This document shows, one piece after another, positions 27,033-34,988 of a stretch of DNA of 64,000 bases (its first letter is position 1; the number at the start of each line of letters is the position of its first letter). Position numbers and translations under genes: made by a program. The stretch comes from Devosia sp. 1566 (GTDB lineage Bacteria; Pseudomonadota; Alphaproteobacteria; Rhizobiales; Devosiaceae): the NCBI RefSeq assembly GCF_004005995.1, contig NZ_CP034767.1:3162001-3226000 (forward strand), in the 5' to 3' direction. The notes below the pieces were generated by a model. The model was given only the letters and a program-made list of their open reading frames with translations. It did not search any database and was not told the origin of the DNA.

Positions 27033-27401
27033 CTAGTTGTTGAGGCCAGCCGCCTGGCGGGCCGAGCGCTCGGCGACGTCACCGGCCTGCCGGATCTCGG
27101 CTTCGGTTTGCCCCAGGGCACGAGCACCTTCTTCGGCTGCGCGACGAGCAGCGACAACCGCATCGCGCCGCATCTGCTCGGTCATGGTGCCGGCCCGCGA
27201 CCGCAGATTATCGATCGTCGCCTGGGGGTTGGCCATCGCGTCAACCGCGGGCGCCAGCGATTCGGGCACGTTGAGCTGCAAGGTGCGCGAACCATCGGGA
27301 TTGGTTTGAACACTTGCCGCAGGCTCCCGGTCCGGCGCGTCATCACAGGCCACAAGCCCAAGGGTGGCAAGGAGCGCGAGTGGGGCAAACAGCTTTTTCA
27401 T
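27033..27401 (-). CDS. Small lipoprotein, unknown function
   Basis: The 122-residue product begins MKKLFAPLALLATLGLVAC, with a lipobox LVAC and lipidated Cys19. The mature part is short and helix-prone (MRRDAVVAARRAAEEGARAL, then GQTEAEIRQAGDVAERSARQ) and probably tethered to a membrane. No family was recognised. ATG 27401 gives a proper lipoprotein signal; upstream in-frame sequence overlaps the rpsF promoter region and is rejected. Confidence 0.72.
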   Translation of the reverse strand: MKKLFAPLALLATLGLVACDDAPDREPAASVQTNPDGSRTLQLNVPESLAPAVDAMANPQATIDNLRSRAGTMTEQMRRDAVVAARRAAEEGARALGQTEAEIRQAGDVAERSARQAAGLNN

Positions 27402-27715
27402 GCGAAACAAAATTCCTGGTAACGTTGAGTGGTCTCGCCATGGCAAAGCCTGAGCCGCCGGGCGGTTCCAAAATAGCCAACAGGCCGAAAAGCCTTGTGC
27501 GAAGCCCCTCTTTGGCCTATGTGACCCGCAGCATTCGTTTGGCCGGGGGCTGAACGGAGGGTTGGTGCATGGGGTTTCTCCTGCGCCGATAGGACCAACA
27601 AGTCCGGCCTCCCGTGTTCCCGCTCTTTGCAAGACTGCTTTGACGCCGTTCCCGGCTTCAAGGAGGCTCCGCGCCAACAAGTGCACTGTGTTGAACCACA
27701 AAGGAAGGCGCATCA
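27402..27715 (+). other. 314-nt intergenic region: rpsF promoter and leader
   Basis: No gene is seen here. It holds a promoter candidate (27494-27522), and downstream of it a transcribed leader of about 190 nt. In the leader GCCTCC (27607-27612) can pair with GGAGGC (27662-27667), closing a region that contains a CCG trinucleotide. Ribosomal protein S6 operons often carry an S6:S18-binding leader with a conserved CCG. I cannot confirm the fold, so this is only a suggestion. AAGGAAGG just before 27716 is the rpsF ribosome binding site. Confidence 0.4.
27494..27522 (+). promoter_or_regulatory. Candidate rpsF operon promoter
   Basis: CTTGTG (27494-27499), 17 nt, CTATGT (27517-27522): close to the CTTGAC/CTATAT pattern of alphaproteobacterial housekeeping promoters. 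It is oriented toward rpsF and leaves a long leader. Confidence 0.5.
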
Positions 27716-28120
27716 ATGGCCCTTTACGAGCATATCTTCCTGGCGCGCCAGGACGTTTCCCAGCAGCAGGTTGAAGAGCTGACCGCTGCTCTGACCGAAG
27801 TCCTCGCTTCTGGCGGCGGCAAGGTCACCAAGAATGAATATTGGGGCCTCAAGGGCCTCTCCTACCGCATTCGCAAGAATCGCAAGGCCCACTACACGCT
27901 GATGAACATCGACGCTCCGGCTCCCGCCGTTGCCGAGATGGAGCGCCAGATGCGCATCAATGAAGACATCCTGCGCTTCATGACCGTGCGCGTTGACGAG
28001 CTGGAAGAAGGCCCGTCGGCCATGATGCAGAAGCGCGACCGTGATGACCGCGGCGACCGCGATGGCGGCCGTCCTGATCGTGGTGGCTTCGGCGGCGAAC
28101 GCCGTCCCCGCCGTTTCTAA
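27716..28120 (+). CDS. rpsF: 30S ribosomal protein S6
   Basis: The 134-residue protein starts [18 protein letters not shown] and has the S6 ferredoxin-like fold signature [20 protein letters not shown]. It binds S18 and 16S rRNA. The C-terminus is an Arg/Asp/Gly-rich tail as in other alphaproteobacteria. Start ATG 27716 with a strong ribosome binding site; 18 nt separate it from rpsR. Confidence 0.98.
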   Translation: MALYEHIFLARQDVSQQQVEELTAALTEVLASGGGKVTKNEYWGLKGLSYRIRKNRKAHYTLMNIDAPAPAVAEMERQMRINEDILRFMTVRVDELEEGPSAMMQKRDRDDRGDRDGGRPDRGGFGGERRPRRF

Positions 28121-28138
28121 TTCAAGGACCTCAAAGCT

Positions 28139-28393
28139 ATGGCAATCAAAGACCTTACCACCGCCCAGGCCCGCCGTCCGTTCCAGCGCCGGCGCAAGAC
28201 CTGCCCATTCTCGGGCGAAGGCGCTCCCAAGATCGACTACAAGGACGTGCGTCTGCTCAGCCGCTATGTTTCCGAGCGCGGCAAGATCGTTCCCTCGCGC
28301 ATCACCGCCGTTTCGGCGCTCAAGCAGCGTGAACTGGCTCGTGCGATCAAGCGGGCCCGCTTCATCGGCATCATGCCTTACGCTGTTCAATAA
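28139..28393 (+). CDS. rpsR: 30S ribosomal protein S18
   Basis: The 84-residue protein is basic and contains the S18 core [20 protein letters not shown] and [13 protein letters not shown]. It pairs with S6 in the small subunit. Co-transcribed with rpsF. Confidence 0.98.
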   Translation: MAIKDLTTAQARRPFQRRRKTCPFSGEGAPKIDYKDVRLLSRYVSERGKIVPSRITAVSALKQRELARAIKRARFIGIMPYAVQ

Positions 28394-28396
28394 GCT

Positions 28397-28511
28397 CACT
28401 GGGACGGCCAGCTAGCGGCAATCTGCTGCGCTTCCGGTGCTCACGTACTTCAGTACGCTCCGCTCCGGTTCTCGCAGATCACCACTATCCGACTCGTCCC
28501 AGTGGCTTTTT
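28397..28511 (+). repeat. Nested inverted repeat between rpsR and rplI, ending in a T-tract
   Basis: The outer arms CACTGGGACG (28397-28406) and CGTCCCAGTG (28495-28504) are perfect 10-bp complements. Inside, ATCTGC (28421-28426) pairs with GCAGAT (28474-28479), and the core CGTAC (28444-28448) pairs with GTACG (28453-28457) around a TTCA loop. Two CCGG tetramers (28434-28437, 28465-28468) lie opposite each other. Directly after the right arm comes GCTTTTT (T5 at 28507-28511). The whole folds into one long hairpin resembling an oversized intrinsic terminator or attenuator, or a dispersed palindromic element. Confidence 0.7.
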
Positions 28512-28622
28512 GTCCGCGTAAGTGCCTGCCACAGTGTCCCCTTTGGGGGCACATCGCTGGGGTTCCGGATGGTCCGGGGCTCCTAACCGTCCATGAGACG
28601 GGACAGCCACAAGGAAATTGCA

Positions 28623-29195
28623 ATGAAAGTTATCCTGCTCGAGCGCGTCGGTCGCACCGGCTCCATCGGCGACGAAGTGACGGTCAAGGACGGGTTCGCC
28701 CGTAACTACCTGCTGCCCCAGGGCAAGGCCCTGCGCGCCACTGCCGGCAACCGCTCCAAGTTCGAAGCCGAACGCGCCCATATCGAAAAGCGCAACGAAG
28801 AGCGCCGCAACGCCGCTGCCGGGATCGCCGAAGGCCTAAATGGCCATGTGGTGGTGATCATCCGCCAGGCCGGCGAAACCGGCCAGCTCTACGGCTCGGT
28901 TGCTTCGCGCGACATCGTCGAGGCCTTGGCTACCGACGGCTACACCGTACAGCGCTCGCAGGTGGACCTTGCCGACCCGATCAAGTCGGTCGGCATCCAC
29001 ACCGTCGCACTCAACCTGCATGCCGAAGTTGCGGTCACCATCACCGTCAACGTCGCTCGCTCGGAAGACGAAGCAAGCCGCCAGGTGGCTGGTGAAGACC
29101 TCACCGTCACCCAGTATGACGATGACGAGGCTGGCGATTTCGCCGCCGGCCAGGCCGATGCGGCCCAGGACGATCGTTTCGACGACTCGATCTAA
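28623..29195 (+). CDS. rplI: 50S ribosomal protein L9
   Basis: The 190-residue protein starts at ATG 28623 (AAGGAA upstream) with MKVILLERVGRTGSIGDEV and GFARNYLLPQGKA, the L9 N-terminal rRNA-binding domain. A central helix and a C-terminal domain follow, then a long acidic tail (about 150-190) typical of alphaproteobacteria. It is separated from rpsR by the nested inverted repeat, so its expression may be tuned separately. Confidence 0.97.
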   Translation: MKVILLERVGRTGSIGDEVTVKDGFARNYLLPQGKALRATAGNRSKFEAERAHIEKRNEERRNAAAGIAEGLNGHVVVIIRQAGETGQLYGSVASRDIVEALATDGYTVQRSQVDLADPIKSVGIHTVALNLHAEVAVTITVNVARSEDEASRQVAGEDLTVTQYDDDEAGDFAAGQADAAQDDRFDDSI

Positions 29196-29217
29196 AAACC
29201 TTCTGCCCAAATTTGTG

Positions 29218-29244
29218 AAAGGCCGGGCACCCTGCCCGGCCTTT
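29218..29244 (+). terminator. Intrinsic terminator after rplI
   Basis: The 12-bp stem AAAGGCCGGGCA / TGCCCGGCCTTT has a 3-nt loop and begins 22 nt past the rplI stop. The stem carries the T residues itself, so it can work in both directions. The remainder up to dnaB (29245-29437) shows no gene. Confidence 0.75.
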
Positions 29245-29437
29245 CGCTATTTCCAGGCGCTTCGATTCGCCCCCATCTTGCCGCGTTCGCGCGCTAGCAA
29301 GGCAATCGCGCCCGCCATCCCCGTTATGCCCATAGTTCACAGCCTTGTTCGCCAGCCGTTAACCTTTGTGGCGTAGCGCGAGACTCCCGGCTCCGTGCCA
29401 TGGTTAAGAAGCGTTAACGATCCCTTAGGAGGTCCGC

Positions 29438-30922
29438 ATGGCAGAGATCGCGCACTTCCCCCGCGCCGAAGAAAAGCCCCTTCGTCTGGCGCCCCACAAT
29501 GTGGAGGCCGAACAGGCATTGCTGGGCGCGGTCCTGGTCAACAACGAAGCGTTCTACCGGGTCTCGGACTTTCTCGAGCCCGTGCATTTCTACGAGCCCA
29601 TCCACCGCGAAATCTACGAGGTGATCGGCAAGTTCATCCGCGCCGGCAAATCGGCCGATCCGATCACCATCAAGAGCCACCTGCCCGAGCAGCTACTCGC
29701 CGATATGACCATGCCGCAATATCTGGCGCGGCTGGCGGCCGAAGCAACCACGGTGCTCAACGCCGCCGATTATGGGCGGGCGATCTATGACCTCGCAATT
29801 CGCCGCAACCTGATCCTCGTGGGCGAGGAGATGGTGTCGGTCGCCTATGAGTCGGACGTCGACATGAGTCCGAACCAGCAGATCGAAAAGGTCGAGGGCG
29901 AGTTGTTCCAGCTCGCCGAAAAAGGCCGCTATGACGGCGGCTTTCAGGCCTTTGGCGCTGCGCTCACCGCCTCGATCCGGATGGCCGGCGAAGCCTTTCA
30001 GCGCGACGGTGGGCTTTCGGGCGTTGCCACCGCGCTGCACGACCTTGACCGACAGATGGGCGGGTTGCAGCGCTCGGACTTGATCATCCTGGCCGGCCGC
30101 CCCGCCATGGGCAAGACCTCGCTCGTGACCAATATCGCCTATAACGTCGCCAAGGCCTGGAAGGGCGATGTCACCCCCGACGGGCACAACCGCACGGTGG
30201 ATGGCGGCATTGTTGGCTTTTTCAGCCTTGAAATGAGCTCCGAACAGCTTGCCACCCGTATTTTGGCGGAGCAGGCGGAAATCTCCTCCTCCGATATCCG
30301 CCGCGGCCGTATCCATGACAGCCAGTTCTCCAAGCTGGTGGATGTGTCCAATGCCATGAGCCGGGTGCCGCTTTATATCGACGACACCGGCGGCATCTCG
30401 GTGGCGCAGATGGCGGCCCGCGCCCGGCGCCTGAAGCGGCAAAAGGGTCTGGACCTCTTGATCGTCGACTATTTGCAACTGCTGTCCGGCTCGTCCAAAT
30501 CCTCGAGCCAGAACCGCGTGCAGGAGTTGACCGAGATCACCACCACGCTCAAGGCGCTGGCCAAGGAGCTGGAAGTGCCCATCATCGCGCTGTCCCAGCT
30601 GTCCCGTCAGGTGGAAGCGCGCGACGACAAGCATCCCCAGCTCGCCGACTTGCGCGAATCGGGCTCGATCGAGCAGGACGCAGACGTGGTGATGTTTGTG
30701 TATCGCGAAGAATACTATCTCAAGAACAAGGAGCCCAAGGAGGGCACGCCCGAGCACATTGCCTGGCAAAGCGAGATGGAAAAGGTGCATGGCAAGGCAG
30801 AAGTGATCATCGCCAAGCAGCGCCACGGCCCCACCGGCACGGTGCAGCTATCGTTTGAGGCGCAATATACCCGTTTCGGCAATCTGGCCCGCGCCGATTA
30901 CCTCCCCGAGCGAATGGAATAA
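29438..30922 (+). CDS. dnaB: Replicative DNA helicase DnaB
   Basis: The 494-residue protein has the DnaB N-terminal domain (PHNVEAEQALLGAVLVNNEAF), a linker helix, and a RecA-like helicase core with Walker A AGRPAMGKTSL (about 222), the DnaB motifs FFSLEMSSEQLATRIL and IVDYLQLLSG, and LRESGSIEQDADVVMF. It unwinds the chromosomal fork as a hexamer. Strong GGAGG ribosome binding site. No intein interrupts it. Confidence 0.97.
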   Translation: MAEIAHFPRAEEKPLRLAPHNVEAEQALLGAVLVNNEAFYRVSDFLEPVHFYEPIHREIYEVIGKFIRAGKSADPITIKSHLPEQLLADMTMPQYLARLAAEATTVLNAADYGRAIYDLAIRRNLILVGEEMVSVAYESDVDMSPNQQIEKVEGELFQLAEKGRYDGGFQAFGAALTASIRMAGEAFQRDGGLSGVATALHDLDRQMGGLQRSDLIILAGRPAMGKTSLVTNIAYNVAKAWKGDVTPDGHNRTVDGGIVGFFSLEMSSEQLATRILAEQAEISSSDIRRGRIHDSQFSKLVDVSNAMSRVPLYIDDTGGISVAQMAARARRLKRQKGLDLLIVDYLQLLSGSSKSSSQNRVQELTEITTTLKALAKELEVPIIALSQLSRQVEARDDKHPQLADLRESGSIEQDADVVMFVYREEYYLKNKEPKEGTPEHIAWQSEMEKVHGKAEVIIAKQRHGPTGTVQLSFEAQYTRFGNLARADYLPERME

Positions 30923-30925
30923 TTC

Positions 30926-32056
30926 ATGGCCCTGCAATCCGGCCTGGGCGGCCAGTTGAGCATCGATCTTGGCGCGCTGGCCCGTAACTGGCGCGCCCTC
31001 GACAAGGTCAGCGCCGGAGCCCTGACTGGCGCCGTGGTGAAAGCGGACGCCTATGGCACCGGCATCACCCAGGCCAGCAAGGCTCTGTTTGCGGCAGGTG
31101 CCCGATTCTTTTTCACCGCAACCCCTGACGAGGCGCTTTCAGTGCGCGCCGCCCTGCCCGAAGCCCATATCTTTGTGCTGGACGGGCTTTACCCCGGGGC
31201 GGCCAATCTTTACGTGCGGCAAAACCTGATGCCGGTGATCTCCTCGATCCCCATGCTTGAGGAATGGCTGGCCAAATGCGTGGAGCGCAACGAGGCCTAT
31301 CCTTGCGCTTTCCATTTCGATACCGGCATGAACCGCTTGGGTTTTCGGCTCAACGAGGCCGAGGAAGTGCGCGAGCGCACCGCGGCGCTTGGTTATCAGC
31401 CGCAAATGCTGATGAGCCACCTAGCCTGTGCCGACCAGCCCAACCATGAAAAGAACCGCACGCAGCTGGCGCTGTTCAGCTCCGTGCTCAACCAATTCCC
31501 CAATATCCCGGCCTCGCTCGCCAATTCGGCCGGGCTGATGACCGGACGCGAATATCATTTCCAGATGGTACGACCTGGCATCGCCCTTTATGGCGGGCGC
31601 GCGGTCAACGGGCGCCGCAACCCGATGGCGCCCGTGGCAACGCTGCACGTGCCCATCTTGCAGGTGCGCGAAGCCCGCACCGGGGAAACCGTTGGTTACG
31701 GCGCCCATTATTCGCTGGCGCGCGACAGCCGTCTGGCGATCCTTGGTCACGGCTATGCCGATGGCTGGCTGCGCTCGCTGTCCTCGGCAACGGCGCGGCA
31801 GACCGCCAAGGCCTATATTCGCGGCAAGCTCTGCCCCATTGTCGGGCGCATCTCGATGGACCTTTCCATCGTCGACATCACCGAGCTCGGTTCCGACCTG
31901 CCCCTTCCCGGTGAAGCGGCGGAAATCCTGGGCGCCAATGTGCCGGTGGACGAGCAGGCCGATGCCGGCAATACGATCGGCTATGAATTGCTGACTTCGC
32001 TGCGGCTGGCTCGGGTCAACCGGGTATATCTCGGCGACGGCGTCGGCGAGGATTAG
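30926..32056 (+). CDS. alr: Alanine racemase
   Basis: The 376-residue PLP enzyme has the cofactor lysine at about 39 (VVKADAYGTG) and the catalytic tyrosine region VGYGAHYSL. It makes D-alanine for peptidoglycan. It starts 3 nt after the dnaB stop, so the two are likely co-transcribed. HFDTGMNRLGF and RVNRVYLGDG also match the family. Confidence 0.95.
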   Translation: MALQSGLGGQLSIDLGALARNWRALDKVSAGALTGAVVKADAYGTGITQASKALFAAGARFFFTATPDEALSVRAALPEAHIFVLDGLYPGAANLYVRQNLMPVISSIPMLEEWLAKCVERNEAYPCAFHFDTGMNRLGFRLNEAEEVRERTAALGYQPQMLMSHLACADQPNHEKNRTQLALFSSVLNQFPNIPASLANSAGLMTGREYHFQMVRPGIALYGGRAVNGRRNPMAPVATLHVPILQVREARTGETVGYGAHYSLARDSRLAILGHGYADGWLRSLSSATARQTAKAYIRGKLCPIVGRISMDLSIVDITELGSDLPLPGEAAEILGANVPVDEQADAGNTIGYELLTSLRLARVNRVYLGDGVGED

Positions 32057-32124
32057 CGTTCGTCTTTTGTTCTTGCTGCCCCGTCGTCCTTGTCGTATTG
32101 CCTGAGGTGAAACGAGAGGGTGCG

Positions 32125-32673
32125 ATGGGCGTATATGTGATCCTGCTGCGGGCCATCGGTCCGGTCACGCACAAGATCATGTCCATGGCCGCCTGGCGCG
32201 ATGCGGTAGCGGCCGCCGGCTTTACCGCGCCGCAGACCTATATCGCCACCGGCAACATGATCGTGCACAGCGACGATACGCCAGCCGCGGTGGAGCGCCG
32301 GATGAACGAGATCGTCCGCGGCTTGGGCTTGGGCCCCGGCAATGTGGCCGTGGTGCGCACCTCAGCGCAGGTGCGCCAGTTGGTGGACAGCAATCCCTTC
32401 CCCGAAGCGGCGGCCCAGCGTGGCGGGCAGATGGGAGTGTATTTCTTTGTGGACCCCAGCCCGGACTTCGGCTGGGTCGCCCGATATAACGGCCCGGAAC
32501 AATTGCATGTCGAGGCCAACCACCTGATCGTCGATTACACCAGGCAGATCTCTGCCAGCCCCAAGCTTCCCGGTATGATCGAGAAGCGATCGGGCACCGC
32601 CACCGCCCGCAACTGGAATACACTCAAAGGACTGGCCGAACGAGCCAGCGCCCGCGAGCAGAAGGATCACTGA
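32125..32673 (+). CDS. DUF1697 family protein
   Basis: The 182-residue protein has the DUF1697 pattern: YVILLRAIGPVTHKIMSMAAWRD near the start, TYIATGNMIVHSD, then SNPFPEA and a C-terminal TARNWNTL. Function is not established for the family. ATG 32125 with GAGAGGG upstream is preferred over a longer in-frame start. The stop precedes radA by 1 nt. Confidence 0.85.
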   Translation: MGVYVILLRAIGPVTHKIMSMAAWRDAVAAAGFTAPQTYIATGNMIVHSDDTPAAVERRMNEIVRGLGLGPGNVAVVRTSAQVRQLVDSNPFPEAAAQRGGQMGVYFFVDPSPDFGWVARYNGPEQLHVEANHLIVDYTRQISASPKLPGMIEKRSGTATARNWNTLKGLAERASAREQKDH

Positions 32674-32674
32674 C

Positions 32675-34075
32675 TTGGCAAAATCGCGCTCCTCCTTTGT
32701 CTGCCAGGCTTGCGGCGCTGTCACCACGCGCTGGCAGGGACGCTGCGACGCCTGCGGCGAGTGGAACACCATTGTCGAGGAACTCACCGATAGCGGCGTC
32801 GGCGCGGGACCCAAATCGGCCAAGGCTGGCGGCAAGCCGACCAATCTCGTGCCCCTTTCGGGGGAAACCGAAACTGCGGCGCGCGTCATCACTGGCATTG
32901 CCGAACTCGACCGGGTGACCGGCGGTGGCTTCGTGATGGGTTCGGCCTTGCTCGTGGGCGGCGATCCCGGCATCGGCAAATCGACGCTCCTGCTGCAGTC
33001 GGCGGCCGCGCTCGCCAATCGCGGCAAGCGCGTGGTCTATGTGTCGGGCGAAGAAGCGGTGGCGCAGGTGCGCCTGCGTGCCCAGCGGCTGGGCCTGGGG
33101 GAAGCCGAAGTGTTGCTCGCGGCCGAAACCAATGTCGAGATCATTCTCGCCACGCTCGAAAACGGGCCCCCGCCCGATCTTGTCATCATCGACTCCATCC
33201 AGACCCTCTGGACCGACCGCGTCGACAGTGCGCCGGGCACCGTCACCCAGGTGCGCACCTCCGCCCAGGCGCTGACGCGCTTTGCCAAGAAAAGCGGCGC
33301 CGCCGTGGTGCTGGTGGGCCATGTTACCAAGGACGGCCAGATCGCCGGCCCACGCGTCGTCGAGCACATGGTGGATGCCGTGCTGTATTTCGAGGGCGAC
33401 ACCAGCCATACTTTCCGCATCCTGCGCGGCGTCAAGAACCGCTATGGCGCAACCGACGAGATCGGGGTTTTCGCCATGACCGAGCGGGGGCTCGAACAGG
33501 TGGCCAATCCATCGGCGCTGTTCCTGGATCAGCGCGACGAAGGCGCCGCCGGCTCGGCCGTGTTCGCCGGGCTCGAAGGCACCCGGCCGCTGCTGGTTGA
33601 AATCCAGGCGTTGGTGTCGCCCTCGCCCTTGGGTACGCCCCGGCGGGCGGTGGTGGGCTGGGACTCCTCGCGCCTGTCCATGGTGCTGGCGGTGCTGGAA
33701 ACCCGTTGCGGCGTGCGGATCGGCGCTAACGACATCTATTTGAACGTGGCGGGCGGGCTCAAGATCAACGAACCGGCGGCCGACCTCGCTGTGGCAGCCG
33801 CACTGATCTCGTCCCTCACCGGTTCGCCCCTGCCGGCGGATGCGGTGTATTTCGGCGAAATCTCCCTCGCCGGCGGTGTGCGGCCGGTGGTGCACGGCTC
33901 CTTGCGCCTGCGCGAAGCCCATAAGCTTGGGTTCAAGTCGGCTTCCACCGGGCGCCTTGCTAGCAATGACCGGCATGGCGGGCTCGACATCGCAGAATTT
34001 TCGGTGTTGTCCGAACTGGTTGGGCGCATTGCCGCCAATGGCAAGGCGCCCGCCCACCCCGGCGAGGACGACTAA
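32675..34075 (+). CDS. radA: DNA repair protein RadA
   Basis: The 466-residue protein has an N-terminal zinc finger (CQACG...CDACG), a RecA-like ATPase with Walker A GGDPGIGKST, the RadA-specific KNRYG motif (GVKNRYGATDE) and a C-terminal Lon-protease-like domain. It drives branch migration in recombinational repair. The start is TTG 32675, with AAGGA 8 nt upstream. Confidence 0.95.
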   Translation: MAKSRSSFVCQACGAVTTRWQGRCDACGEWNTIVEELTDSGVGAGPKSAKAGGKPTNLVPLSGETETAARVITGIAELDRVTGGGFVMGSALLVGGDPGIGKSTLLLQSAAALANRGKRVVYVSGEEAVAQVRLRAQRLGLGEAEVLLAAETNVEIILATLENGPPPDLVIIDSIQTLWTDRVDSAPGTVTQVRTSAQALTRFAKKSGAAVVLVGHVTKDGQIAGPRVVEHMVDAVLYFEGDTSHTFRILRGVKNRYGATDEIGVFAMTERGLEQVANPSALFLDQRDEGAAGSAVFAGLEGTRPLLVEIQALVSPSPLGTPRRAVVGWDSSRLSMVLAVLETRCGVRIGANDIYLNVAGGLKINEPAADLAVAAALISSLTGSPLPADAVYFGEISLAGGVRPVVHGSLRLREAHKLGFKSASTGRLASNDRHGGLDIAEFSVLSELVGRIAANGKAPAHPGEDD

Positions 34076-34155
34076 GCAGCGCCTTTCAGGGGACATCCTG
34101 CCGCGCCCCCGGGTCCTGCCCTTGGCATCTCAGCTTAAAGCAGTTAAACGAGGCG

Positions 34156-34178
34156 CTTGTTGCACCTGACCCAACAAG
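34156..34178 (+). promoter_or_regulatory. Inverted repeat before cvpA
   Basis: CTTGTTG (34156-34162) and CAACAAG (34172-34178) form a perfect 7-bp inverted repeat around 9 nt, ending 19 nt before the cvpA start. It could be an operator or an mRNA hairpin. The binding factor is unknown. Confidence 0.35.
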
Positions 34179-34197
34179 CAGAACAGGCAAATAGACT

Positions 34198-34845
34198 ATG
34201 CTAACAGCGTTCGATGTCGGTGTTGGTGTGCTGGTGCTGATCTCAGCAATCCTGGCCACAGCCCGCGGCCTGACCCGCGAAGTCTTGTCACTCGCCACCT
34301 GGGCCGGTTCGGCCGCCATTGCCATCTATATGTGGCAATATCACCCCGAGATCGCGCGGCAATATATCGCCGAACAGGTGGTCGCCGATATCGCCACCGT
34401 AGTTGGCACCTTCATCATTTCCCTGATCGTGCTGCATCTGCTCACCATGCGGATTGCCGACTTTGTGGTGGATAGCCGGGTTGGGCCGATCGACCGTACG
34501 CTGGGCTTTGTGTTCGGCGTGCTGCGGGGTGTGCTGATCGCCATTGTCGTCACCATTTTCGGCACCTGGCTCCTGGGCAGCAACCTGCCCCCCTGGGCCG
34601 CCCAGTCCCAGACCCTGCCGCATCTGCAAAGCATGGGCAATTCGCTGATCGCCATGCTGCCGCCTGACCTAGAAGAACAGGTTACCGAAATACTCAAGGG
34701 TGGCACTGGCCTGACCGATGACGCCGAGGACGCCCCCGGTCCTGCCGACGAAGGCACCGATACCAATGAGGACGGCACAGTCCCGCCGCCGGCAGGCGCG
34801 CCGACGACGCCTCCCGCACCGGTCACACCAGCTACGGGGGCGTGA
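34198..34845 (+). CDS. CvpA-family membrane protein
   Basis: The 215-residue protein has four predicted membrane helices (about 3-22, 28-45, 62-84, 102-125) with the CvpA pattern FDVGVGVLVLISAILATARG and ARGLTREVLSLATW. A Pro/Ala-rich cytoplasmic or periplasmic tail (about 170-215) follows. E. coli CvpA is required for colicin V production and sits upstream of purF, as here. Its molecular role is unclear. Confidence 0.9.
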   Translation: MLTAFDVGVGVLVLISAILATARGLTREVLSLATWAGSAAIAIYMWQYHPEIARQYIAEQVVADIATVVGTFIISLIVLHLLTMRIADFVVDSRVGPIDRTLGFVFGVLRGVLIAIVVTIFGTWLLGSNLPPWAAQSQTLPHLQSMGNSLIAMLPPDLEEQVTEILKGGTGLTDDAEDAPGPADEGTDTNEDGTVPPPAGAPTTPPAPVTPATGA

Positions 34846-34988
34846 TCAAGCCTTGGTGACCCGGCCAGCATGGGCATGCCTGCCGGGCCATATCGGCATT
34901 GGTACATGCCGCCTGAATAAGGTATGGGTCGCCATCCGCTATTGTTTCTGCGCCGGACACTTCGCACCGGCTACCGCACAAGCCTGAA

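Noticed and set aside
28397..28511. Insertion sequence or CRISPR repeat between rpsR and rplI
   Set aside because: No transposase, no target duplication and no repeat-spacer periodicity; only one nested palindrome.
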